DNA of 64,000 nt from Candidatus Mycolicibacterium alkanivorans (lineage in GTDB: Bacteria; Actinomycetota; Actinomycetes; Mycobacteriales; Mycobacteriaceae), in NCBI RefSeq assembly GCF_022760805.1, contig NZ_JAIVFL010000001.1, positions 3,472,001 to 3,536,000 of the forward strand, read 5' to 3'. The notes below the pieces were generated by a model. The model worked only from the letters and a program-made list of their open reading frames with translations. It did not search any database and was not told the DNA's origin. The translations under genes were made by a program, and so were the position numbers. This document shows, in pieces, positions 9,225 through 16,990 of this stretch (its first letter is position 1; every line of letters begins with the position of its first letter).

Positions 9225-9980
9225 CTATGCCATGGTAAGGCCGCCGCTCACCGACAGCGTCTGTCCAGTGATGAATCCGGCGTCCTCGGAAGCGAGGAAG
9301 GCAACGGCGGCAGCGACCTCCTCCGGCCGGCCCAAGCGCTTCATCGGCACCGCCCGAGTCATCGCGCCGATCACCTTGTCTGCATCAGCTTGGGCTTCGA
9401 TGATCTCTTGTAGAAGAGGGGTGTCGGTGGGGCCGGGGCAGACCGTGTTGGCGGTCACACCCGCGCGGGCGACCTCGCGAGCGATTGTCTTTGTGAAAGC
9501 GATGACAGCGCCCTTGGCTCCCGAGTACACCGACTCCAGCGACGAACCGACGCGACCGGCGTCCGAGCCGATGTTGACGATCCGCCCCCACCCCGCCTCA
9601 ATCATTGCAGGAAGCACGTCATGCGTGGTGCGAAGCACGCCCTTGTAGTTGATCTCGATCACGCGCTGCCAGAACTCCTCGTCGGTATCGACGAACGGCT
9701 TGAGTTCGTCCCAGCCAGCGTTGTTGACCAAGATGGAGATGCGTCCCAAGTTTTGGCGAACCTCGTTCAGGCCCTCCTTCACCGACGCGGGGTCGGTGAC
9801 ATCGACAACGACAGGCACGGCGGTGCAACCTGCTGCGGTGATCGTCGCCGCGGTCTCCTTAGCCTCGTGATCGCGCAGATCGACCACCGCGACGTGGCGG
9901 CCTTGGCGGCCGAGTGCCAGCGCGATCTCGCGTCCGATTCCCCTGCCGGCGCCGGTGACCACCGCTACACGTGGCTGCAT
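9225..9980 (-). CDS. BadH-like 2-hydroxycyclohexanecarboxyl-CoA dehydrogenase (SDR)
   Basis: A 251-residue SDR with TGAGRGIG, NNAG, an active-site serine in NIGSDAGRVGSS and YSGAK. Several blocks agree with my recollection of BadH of R. palustris: NNAGWDELKPF, IVNIGSDAGRVGSSLESVY, VCPGPTDTPLL and ITGQTLSVSGGLTM. BadH oxidises 2-hydroxycyclohexanecarboxyl-CoA to the 2-keto compound that BadI opens. The ATG at 9980 has AAGGAG at good spacing; a TTG two codons upstream is less likely. The gene is last in a minus-strand unit after the acyl-CoA ligase and CaiB/racemase-type genes. General assignment to SDR is certain; the BadH role is a family-level inference supported by the BadI-like gene nearby. 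Confidence 0.8.
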   Translation of the reverse strand: MQPRVAVVTGAGRGIGREIALALGRQGRHVAVVDLRDHEAKETAATITAAGCTAVPVVVDVTDPASVKEGLNEVRQNLGRISILVNNAGWDELKPFVDTDEEFWQRVIEINYKGVLRTTHDVLPAMIEAGWGRIVNIGSDAGRVGSSLESVYSGAKGAVIAFTKTIAREVARAGVTANTVCPGPTDTPLLQEIIEAQADADKVIGAMTRAVPMKRLGRPEEVAAAVAFLASEDAGFITGQTLSVSGGLTMA

Positions 9981-10065
9981 GCTCAACTCTCCTTACTCCG
10001 TTACGGATGTCGTAAGTCCCAAACCTTACAATGATCATCCCCTCGATATTGGGTTGTCGCCGAAT

Positions 10066-11241
10066 TCACTCCATGACCGCGCCGGCCGCCAGCAGCATTT
10101 CGATCTGGTCCGGGGAAAGGCCGATCTCGTCGAGAATTTCGCGAGTGTGCTGACCGGGCCGGGTGACGACCGATCCGGGGGTTGGCTTCCACGCGCTCAT
10201 GCGTGGGAGCGGGCCAACCAGGCCCGACGCGTCCAACACCCCCCTGCGCTGCGCTGCCTCGAACGCGTCGGGCAGTGACCTCACCGGAGCCACTGCGGTG
10301 TCGACTTGGTCCAGTCGGGCCAGCCAGTCCGCGAGGGACGTGGCGGAGAAGATCTGCTCGAATGCGGCCCGCAGCTCGCCCCACCGCGACTGGTCGGCAT
10401 AAGCCGAGACCAGGTCGGGGCGGCCGAGCGCCGTGCAGAGGTTGGCAAAAAACTTCGGTTCCAGGGCGGCCACGGACAGCCACTGTCCGTCGGCCGTGCG
10501 ATAACAGTCGTAGAAGGGCACCGCCCCCGACAGCAAGCCCCGACCCCACGACGGATCCGGCGCCGACGCCGCCGTCCACGACTGGACCACCTGCAGCAGA
10601 CCGAGGAGCCCCTCGTACATCGATGCGTCGATGTAAGTTCCCTTGCCGCTGGCCTGACGGCCCTGGAGGCCGGCCAGGATGCCGAACGCCGCCAACAATC
10701 CTCCAGCGGCGAAGTCGGCGACCACGTTGACGGGTATGCCCGGACGCTGGCCATCGCGTGTGGTCGCCGACAGCAGGCCCGACTCGGCGATGTAGTTCAG
10801 ATCGTGACCGGCGCGCATCGACAGCTCCCCGGATTGCCCGTAGCCGGTCAGCGAGCAGTAGACGATTCCCGGGTTCCGCGCGGCGACCGTGTCGTAGCCC
10901 AATCCGAGCCGCTCGCAGGTTCCCGGCCGGAATCCCTCGACGAAGACGTCACAGCGCTGCGCCAGCTGCAGGGCGATCTCCAGGGCTTGCGGTTGCTTGA
11001 GGTCCAGCACGAGTGACCGTCGGGAGCGATAGAGCGGATTGATGCCCTGCCGGCGCGCGCGCTCACCGCCGTAACCGGGTAGCTCGCCGAGACCGCTGCC
11101 GCTTCGCGCTGCGGCCGGGGCTTCCACCGTGATCACCTCCGCGCCGAGGTCGCCGAGCAGCATGGTGGCAAAAGGCCCTGGCGCCAGCGCGGACAGATCG
11201 AGGACGCGTACCCCCGACAGCGGACCGGTCGGATCGCTCAT
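10066..11241 (-). CDS. CaiB/BaiF family protein, alpha-methylacyl-CoA racemase type
   Basis: 391 residues of the class III CoA-transferase fold. The N-terminal block RVLDLSALAPGPFATMLLGD, the DLK segment and the catalytic aspartate in AGHDLNYIAESG are visible. The GHDLNY context with the following SGLL is typical of alpha-methylacyl-CoA racemases rather than formyl-CoA transferases. A racemase would set the configuration of a methyl-branched acyl-CoA before dehydrogenation. The ATG overlaps the stop of the upstream acyl-CoA ligase by four bases (ATGA), so the two are coupled. A CoA transfer role remains possible. Confidence 0.82.
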   Translation of the reverse strand: MSDPTGPLSGVRVLDLSALAPGPFATMLLGDLGAEVITVEAPAAARSGSGLGELPGYGGERARRQGINPLYRSRRSLVLDLKQPQALEIALQLAQRCDVFVEGFRPGTCERLGLGYDTVAARNPGIVYCSLTGYGQSGELSMRAGHDLNYIAESGLLSATTRDGQRPGIPVNVVADFAAGGLLAAFGILAGLQGRQASGKGTYIDASMYEGLLGLLQVVQSWTAASAPDPSWGRGLLSGAVPFYDCYRTADGQWLSVAALEPKFFANLCTALGRPDLVSAYADQSRWGELRAAFEQIFSATSLADWLARLDQVDTAVAPVRSLPDAFEAAQRRGVLDASGLVGPLPRMSAWKPTPGSVVTRPGQHTREILDEIGLSPDQIEMLLAAGAVME

Positions 11242-12980
11242 ACCGTTTCCTCATCTTCCTCATCTGCGCGTTCTGCGGTTGACGGCGCGGTGTCAGTCGG
11301 CGTCCCGGCTGCCGACGACCGACGGCCGCCTGTGGTCCCATCCTCGTCACGCGCGTTTCCTGCCAGGCCCTTGATGGCGATGTCTCGAATGAGCGCCTTG
11401 TCGACCTTTCCGCCGGCATTGGTTGGCAGCTCATCGAGCACGATCAGTTTTTCGGGAAGCTTGGCCTTGGCGAGCTGGCGGTCAAGCAGAAACGAACACA
11501 GATCGTCAAGTCGGGGATGAGAGCCGAAAGCGGGCACCACTGCGGCGCAGGCCCGCTCACCCAGCCGCTTATCGGGGATTCCCACGATCGCGACCCCGGC
11601 CACGTCGGAGCGCTCGAGCAGCAGCTCCTCGACTTCCCGCGGGAAGATGTTGGTGCCTCCCCGCAGAATCATGTCTTTGATGCGCCCCACGATGCGAAGG
11701 TATCCGCGGTCATCGAACTCCCCGACATCGCCGGAGTGGAAGAAACCCTGATCGTCCCAAGCCTGCCGATCGTAGTCGGGCTCGTTGAGATAGCCGTAAG
11801 ACTTGTTGGGCCCACGCCAGCACACTTCGCCGGGGTCGCCCGGCGGCACCGGGTTGCCGTCCGCGCCGAGCAACACGACCTCGACACCGGGACATACCGA
11901 GCCGACGGTCGTGTGGCGTAGCTCCTCTGGATCATCGATCGAGGTGATGGCGGGCACTCCCCCATCGGTGGCGCCGTAAATGGTTTGCACACGGCACCCC
12001 ATTCGTGTTTCGAGGTCGCGCGCAGTGGACGGTGGCAGCGGGGCGCCCGCGTTGTTGAACCGGGTGAAATGGGACAGGTCGTACTGCTCGAGCGGGAGCT
12101 CCAGCATCATGATCATCTGGGTGGGCACGGCCGTCGCGTAGGTGCACTGCTCCCGGATGATCAGGTCCAGTGCGGCCTGCGGCTTCCAGGTCTCTAACAG
12201 CGCGGTCGTGGCACCCACGAGCAGCGGTGCCAGCACGGGGAAGACGTAGCCGGTCGAGCCCGTGCTGGCCGGCGCGACGGCGGCGGCGACGTCGTCGGGG
12301 CCGAGGCGGAGCCGACGGCCCATGTGGTGGACCAGCAGGGCGACCAGGTCGTTGGAGCTCCACACCGATGCCTTGGGGACACCGGTCGTTCCTGACGAGG
12401 ACATCACGTGCGCGGGGGCGTCGGAGCTGGGGCGATGCTCGTCGAGTTCGCCGGCGGTCAGAGGCGCCGCACCGGCTGCCAGCGATTCCAGCGAACCGCT
12501 TCGGGCGGTCAACACGTGTTTGAGGTCGGGTAGCCCGTCACCCAGCGTTTCCGCCAGGCCGACGTAGTCGAAGCCGCCGTTATCGTCGAGGACGATCAGC
12601 ATCGGAGCCCGTACCGTGCCCAGCAGAGACCGCAGCTCAGCGCCGCGCCAGCCGGTGCTTACCGGCAGGAACAGCGCGCCGATCCTGTTGCACGCCAGGT
12701 GCAATGCGGGCAGCAAGACGCAGCCGGGCAGGTGGACGGCGACTGGATCGCCGGGCTCAATACCGTGATCGAGCAGAACCCGCGCAAGACGCAGCGACAG
12801 GTCCCCGAGTTCGCCGTATGTCAGCTTTTCACGGGAATCGATGACCGCAGTCTTCTCGGGATGCCGTTGTGCGTGGCCGTCGACGACGTCCGCGATCGTC
12901 TGGTCGCCCCACACACCCATCTCACGGAAGCGGCCCGGGGCCGAGCTGGGCTGCACCCAAGGAATGTGCAGGTCAATCAT
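11238..12980 (-). CDS. AMP-dependent acyl-CoA synthetase (FadD/AliA-type ligase)
   Basis: 580 residues of the ANL superfamily. The phosphate loop is SSSGTTGVPKAS, the adenylate motif GATDGG, the hinge block FHSGDVGEFDDRGYLRIVGR and the C-terminal catalytic lysine in NAGGKVDKAL. It should activate a free acid with ATP and CoA. In this setting the acid would come from the aldehyde dehydrogenase at 16991, which makes an AliA-like cycloalkane-carboxylate ligase an attractive reading. The ATG at 12980 has AAGGAG eight bases upstream; the frame extends 26 unconserved codons further. The last ~45 residues are an Ala/Ser/Thr/Glu-rich tail not expected for the family. Confidence 0.9.
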   Translation of the reverse strand: MIDLHIPWVQPSSAPGRFREMGVWGDQTIADVVDGHAQRHPEKTAVIDSREKLTYGELGDLSLRLARVLLDHGIEPGDPVAVHLPGCVLLPALHLACNRIGALFLPVSTGWRGAELRSLLGTVRAPMLIVLDDNGGFDYVGLAETLGDGLPDLKHVLTARSGSLESLAAGAAPLTAGELDEHRPSSDAPAHVMSSSGTTGVPKASVWSSNDLVALLVHHMGRRLRLGPDDVAAAVAPASTGSTGYVFPVLAPLLVGATTALLETWKPQAALDLIIREQCTYATAVPTQMIMMLELPLEQYDLSHFTRFNNAGAPLPPSTARDLETRMGCRVQTIYGATDGGVPAITSIDDPEELRHTTVGSVCPGVEVVLLGADGNPVPPGDPGEVCWRGPNKSYGYLNEPDYDRQAWDDQGFFHSGDVGEFDDRGYLRIVGRIKDMILRGGTNIFPREVEELLLERSDVAGVAIVGIPDKRLGERACAAVVPAFGSHPRLDDLCSFLLDRQLAKAKLPEKLIVLDELPTNAGGKVDKALIRDIAIKGLAGNARDEDGTTGGRRSSAAGTPTDTAPSTAERADEEDEETV

Positions 12981-13094
12981 GTTTTTGGCTCCTTCACAGA
13001 GAACGTCACGGACCCCGGTTGGGATGCCGACTGCGCGTGCCGGCGTCGGCGGGATCACGGATACACCAGCCGGTACATCCGATGACGTGAGGGG

Positions 13095-13896
13095 TCATCC
13101 GCTGGTTCGCCCGGCCGGGCTCGGGGTGTTGGCCCCGTCGTCCGTCGGGTCCTCGTGTGCCAACGGTTGGGTGCGATCGAGCATGGCGGCCAGATCCGGG
13201 GTCTTGACCCGTGGACTTCCTCGGCGCCGACCCGCCTGAATTTCGTGGGAGTCCAGCCGTAGCCATCCCGCCCAATCCACGATCTTGACTCCGCGATGCT
13301 CGAGCAGTTCGATGACCGTCCGGTCGTCGTCGCGTCTCGGCGGCGCGAGGGGGCAAGTCGGCGAGCAGGTTCTTGACGGTCTGCGCGGCGTCGGCCCGAT
13401 TGGTGCCGATCACACCAGTGGGACCGCGCTTTGCCCATCCGGTCACGTACTCGCCCGGCAGAATATGGCCGTGTCCATCCACTAAGCGACCACCGAGGAA
13501 AGCGACCGGGCTTCGCAGGAATCGCAGGTGCATCCGCCTTGGCTTTCCCTGCAGCGGCCGATCCGCCCACTGCCGCAGCGTCGAAACCATCCGCTCGAGC
13601 TGGGGCCTTCCCGCCAGCTCGGCTCGCTCGCTCTCGCTCAACGCCAATTCTGTCGGATCAATGATGAGATCGGCGTTGGATAGCTCGCCGAGCCCGCGAA
13701 GTTCGACCGGTGTGAACTTCATCTGGGCGGGACCGCGCCGGCACAGCAGGCGCCGGCACAGCAGATAGAAATCGGTGATGCGGCTGCAGCGAAGTGCGGT
13801 GACGACCCGGTCGGGGACGTCGGTGGCGGCGATCTCCTCAGCGTTGCGCTCCAGCACGCGCGCGACATCGAGGGCGGTGCGGCTAATCGTAATCAT
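13095..13896 (-). pseudogene. Broken FprA/FprB-type ferredoxin-NADP reductase
   Basis: The reading frame starts inside the NADP-binding domain (ALDVARVLERNAEEIA) and keeps RRGPAQMKFTPVELRGL and the terminal signature EYVTGWAKRGPTGVIGTN. The whole FAD-binding N-terminus is missing. A segment between about RFLRSPVAFLGG and LVDGHGHILPGEY is shortened. A 15-base direct duplication at about 13740 repeats LLCRR. The end of the protein (VDWAGW-like DWAGWLRLDSHEIQAG, then SPRVKTPDLAAML) is in another frame, so there is also a frameshift near 13350. It was probably the reductase for the P450/ferredoxin pair next door. Confidence 0.8.
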
Positions 13897-14198
13897 GATA
13901 ATGAGGTATCTCGTCGGGGTCCCTTCCGCCCGTCTAGCGTCCTGTCCTTCTTCGGCCGTAACCGGCAGGATTGCTCGCCAAAGACCGCCGGTACGACAAG
14001 AATCCAGGGATCCGTTTTCTTGTCAGCAGCGTGGGTGTCACGTATGATGATGATACCTAATGACATGAGTCACATCAACAACGGCTTGTGCCATATACCA
14101 CTACGACGACGGGGCGTTCGATCGACATGCGTGTTCGGGTAGCCGGCGTCGAGGCGCGCGGATAGGGATTCAGTGGTTGTGTCGACGAAGGGAGTTTC
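13897..14198. other. Intergenic region before the alcohol dehydrogenase
   Basis: About 300 bases between the reductase remnant and the plus-strand alcohol dehydrogenase unit. I find no coding frame with family features. It contains an AT-richer patch around 14043-14072 with TGAC-ATGA-GTCA, a short inverted repeat, and probably the promoter of the adh-P450-ferredoxin-aldehyde dehydrogenase unit. An AAGGGA Shine-Dalgarno lies at 14188-14193 just before the GTG start at 14199. Confidence 0.4.
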
Positions 14199-15320
14199 GT
14201 GAAGACTCGGGCTGCAGTGCTCCATGGGCAAAACGAGCAGTTCAAGGTCCAAGAGGTGGATCTCGCCCCGCCGGGCCGGCACGAGGTGAGGGTGCGCCTG
14301 GCCGCGACCGGCCTCTGCCACAGCGACTACCACCTGGTCACGGGCGATCTTCCGATGCCATATCCGGTGATCGGCGGTCACGAAGGGGCCGGGGTCGTCG
14401 AGGAGATCGGCGCCGAGGTCACGTCGGTCGAACCGGGTGACCATGTGGTCTTGTCCTTCATCCCCGCGTGTGGGCACTGCCGCTCGTGTGCGACCGGACA
14501 CTCGAACCTCTGCGATCTGGGTGCCAACATCCTGGCCGGTCCACAGCTCGACGGAACCTACCGATTCCACGTCGGAGCCCAAGGCGCTGGCCAGATGTGC
14601 TTGTTGGGAACGTTTGCCGAGCACACGGTGGTGCCCGATGTTTCCGTAGTGAAGATCGATCAGAGCGTTCCGCTGCGCACCGCAGCCCTGATCGGGTGCG
14701 GCGTGCCCACCGGCTACGGGGCGGCGGTCAACAAGGCGAAGGTGCGGCCCGGTGAATCCGTGGTCATCTGGGGCGCCGGCGGAATCGGCATGAACGCGAT
14801 CCAGGGGGCCGCTACGTCCGGTGCCCGCGTCGTCGTGGCCGTCGAACCGGACGAGGCCAAGCGCAAACTCGCCTACGAAGTGTTCGGCGCAACTCACGTC
14901 GTCGATCCAAGCGCCGTCGATCCGGTAGACGCGGTCCTCGAGGCCACCTGGAACAGGGGTGCCGACGTGTCCATCGCGACTCCCGGCGTTCTCACCGAGG
15001 CGATCCTGGCACAGGCGCTTCAGGCGCTGGGGAAAGGCGGGCGCGCCGTCCTGGTCGCCGTGCCGCCCGCCGGCGCCGACCACCTGCCCATAGCTCCTTT
15101 CGATGTTGTGATGTTCGAACGCCAGATCCTCGGGACCGTGTACGGCAGCTCCAACCCGTTCTCCGACATTCCCCAACTGATCGACCTTTATCAATCCGGC
15201 AAATTGAAACTCGATGAACTGGTGACCAATACCTACTCGCTCGATCAGATCAACGAGGGATACGCGGACATGCTCGCGGGTCGCAATATCCGGGGGCTGG
15301 TCGTCCTGTCGGACGACTAA
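14199..15320 (+). CDS. Zinc-dependent alcohol dehydrogenase (MDR family, mycobacterial AdhB/AdhD type)
   Basis: 373 residues. The catalytic zinc ligands are C40 in GLCHSDYH and H61 in GGHEGAG; the structural zinc site is C91, C94, C97 and C105 (CGHCRSC...C). The Rossmann motif is WGAGGIGMNAIQG. The sequence resembles the NDMA-dependent class III-like enzymes of actinobacteria, which keep NAD(H) tightly bound and pass electrons to an unknown acceptor. It likely oxidises the primary alcohol made by the adjacent P450. It is first in a plus-strand run of four genes ending with the aldehyde dehydrogenase. Confidence 0.92.
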   Translation: MKTRAAVLHGQNEQFKVQEVDLAPPGRHEVRVRLAATGLCHSDYHLVTGDLPMPYPVIGGHEGAGVVEEIGAEVTSVEPGDHVVLSFIPACGHCRSCATGHSNLCDLGANILAGPQLDGTYRFHVGAQGAGQMCLLGTFAEHTVVPDVSVVKIDQSVPLRTAALIGCGVPTGYGAAVNKAKVRPGESVVIWGAGGIGMNAIQGAATSGARVVVAVEPDEAKRKLAYEVFGATHVVDPSAVDPVDAVLEATWNRGADVSIATPGVLTEAILAQALQALGKGGRAVLVAVPPAGADHLPIAPFDVVMFERQILGTVYGSSNPFSDIPQLIDLYQSGKLKLDELVTNTYSLDQINEGYADMLAGRNIRGLVVLSDD

Positions 15321-15438
15321 CAGCCAAATGGAGAGCTGATTCCACCCGGCAACGCGAGCGTGTCTCGCCGACAGCTGACCACTCACTGCCACATAGCAAC
15401 AGCGATACCTGTTCGCGAAGATTGGAGCGAATTCAACG

Positions 15439-16713
15439 ATGACGACGCAACAACGCAACACCGGTATCGATGACGAGCGACCCACCGTTCTCGACGCCGA
15501 AGCGGCCGACAAGTTCATCGAGCACCTGAGCATGCACGATAGGGAAATCCAACGCCACCGACTGGCGATCTACGACCGCATGCGCGGGGCATGCCCGGTC
15601 GGGCGTTCCGTCGAACACGGCGGGTTCTACGCCCTCTCCACCTACCATGACGTCTACGACGCGGCGCACGCACCGGAGCGGTTCTCGTCGTTTCCGGTAA
15701 CGATACCGCCGTTCGGCAACCCGGTCCCCATGATTCCGATCGAGGCCGATCCCCCGGGCCACGCCAACTACCGCGCCCTGGTGGGTCAGCGATTCAGCCC
15801 CAAGCGGGTCGAGGAAATGGACGCCGAAATCCGCTCGCTCGTCAACGAACTGCTCGACAACATCGAGGGTAGGCGGGAGGTCGACCTCGCCAAAGAGGTC
15901 GCAGTCCAGCTTCCCCTAAGTGTGATCCTCGAGCTGTTCTTAGGAGTCCCAAAGCAGGACCGGGACAAAATGTACGAGCTTGCCGTGCGGATGCTGCAGC
16001 CGGATCCGGACGACTCGGATGAGCAGAAGCATGAGAAAGCCGGCGCGGCGGGCATGGGGCTGATGACCTATTTCGCGGAGCTGCTCATGAACCTCCGGGA
16101 GAACGGGCATGGTGAGGACCTCATCAGCGATTTGGATCAGGCGCACGTCGAGGGCGTAAAGCTGACCGATGAAGAAATCCTGGGCTTCTGCCTGCTGCTG
16201 GTGCCTGCGGGGTTCGACACCACGGCAAGCGCGATCGGCCGGATGTTGCAGCTGTTCGCAACGAATCCCCAGATTCGCCAGGCGGTCAAGGAGCGCATCG
16301 AGGACTCGCAAGCACTCGACGTCGCCATCGAAGAGCTGATCCGATACATCTCCCCCGTGCCGGGTCTGGCTCGAACCGTCACCGAGCCATGCGAGTTCGC
16401 CGGGCAGACTCTAGAGCAAGGCGACCGCCTGTTGCTGCTGTGGCCTTCGGCGAACCGGGACCCCGAGGAGTTCGACGCACCCAACGAATTCGTGGCGGAC
16501 CGCAAACCCAACCGCCACGTCGGGTTCGGTTCGGGGATTCATCGCTGCCTGGGCGCCCATGTTGCCCGCAAGGAGATCAAAGTGCTGCTGGAGGAGATGT
16601 TCCGGCGCGACATACCTGAATACCGGTTGCATCCGGAGAAGCCACCGGTGTGGCACACCGGTGACACCTGGGGTGTGAAGTCTTTGCCGGTGATTTTCGA
16701 GTCCTGGTCGTGA
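15439..16713 (+). CDS. Cytochrome P450
   Basis: 424 residues, soluble bacterial class I type. The I-helix oxygen-activation motif is PAGFDTT near residue 256, the ExxR pair EELIR near 297, and the heme-binding loop FGSGIHRCLGAHVARKE with the cysteine thiolate near residue 370. The ferredoxin gene begins nine bases downstream. Alcohol and aldehyde dehydrogenases on both sides suggest that it hydroxylates a methyl group that is then oxidised to a carboxylate. I cannot assign a CYP subfamily; terpene hydroxylases (CYP108, CYP111 type) are the comparison to test. Confidence 0.95.
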   Translation: MTTQQRNTGIDDERPTVLDAEAADKFIEHLSMHDREIQRHRLAIYDRMRGACPVGRSVEHGGFYALSTYHDVYDAAHAPERFSSFPVTIPPFGNPVPMIPIEADPPGHANYRALVGQRFSPKRVEEMDAEIRSLVNELLDNIEGRREVDLAKEVAVQLPLSVILELFLGVPKQDRDKMYELAVRMLQPDPDDSDEQKHEKAGAAGMGLMTYFAELLMNLRENGHGEDLISDLDQAHVEGVKLTDEEILGFCLLLVPAGFDTTASAIGRMLQLFATNPQIRQAVKERIEDSQALDVAIEELIRYISPVPGLARTVTEPCEFAGQTLEQGDRLLLLWPSANRDPEEFDAPNEFVADRKPNRHVGFGSGIHRCLGAHVARKEIKVLLEEMFRRDIPEYRLHPEKPPVWHTGDTWGVKSLPVIFESWS

Positions 16714-16722
16714 GGTGATCGC

Positions 16723-16935
16723 GTGACCAGCAAATCCGCAGAGGTCACCGTCGACCTCAACCGGTGCATGGGCCATGCCCGCTGCCACTCACTGGCACCG
16801 GCGATCTACGGCCTGGATGACGAAGGGAAGTCGGTGGTCATCCTCGATCCCGTTCCGCCAGAGTTGGTCAAAGAAGCGGAGGAAGGCGCACAGGCGTGCC
16901 CAGAGCACGCGATCACGGTTCGTTACCGGGATTGA
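16723..16935 (+). CDS. P450-associated 3Fe-4S-type ferredoxin
   Basis: A 70-residue ferredoxin with cluster motif CMGHARC followed by a distal ACPEHAI cysteine. The second cysteine of a usual 4Fe-4S motif is replaced by histidine (CxxHxxC), a pattern known for mycobacterial P450 partners and expected to hold a 3Fe-4S cluster or an unusual 4Fe site. GAGG at 16712-16715 precedes the GTG start. It should supply electrons to the P450 encoded directly upstream. The matching reductase is not intact in this window, so a reductase from elsewhere must be used. Confidence 0.9.
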   Translation: MTSKSAEVTVDLNRCMGHARCHSLAPAIYGLDDEGKSVVILDPVPPELVKEAEEGAQACPEHAITVRYRD

Positions 16936-16990
16936 TGGTTCGTCTCCAGCTAACCAGACCTGTCTTACAACCAGCAAAGCGAGATACAAG

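Noticed and set aside
14070..15533. Minus-strand open frame of 487 codons opposite the alcohol dehydrogenase
   Set aside because: Shadow of a well-supported gene with complete zinc-site motifs; no family features on the minus strand.
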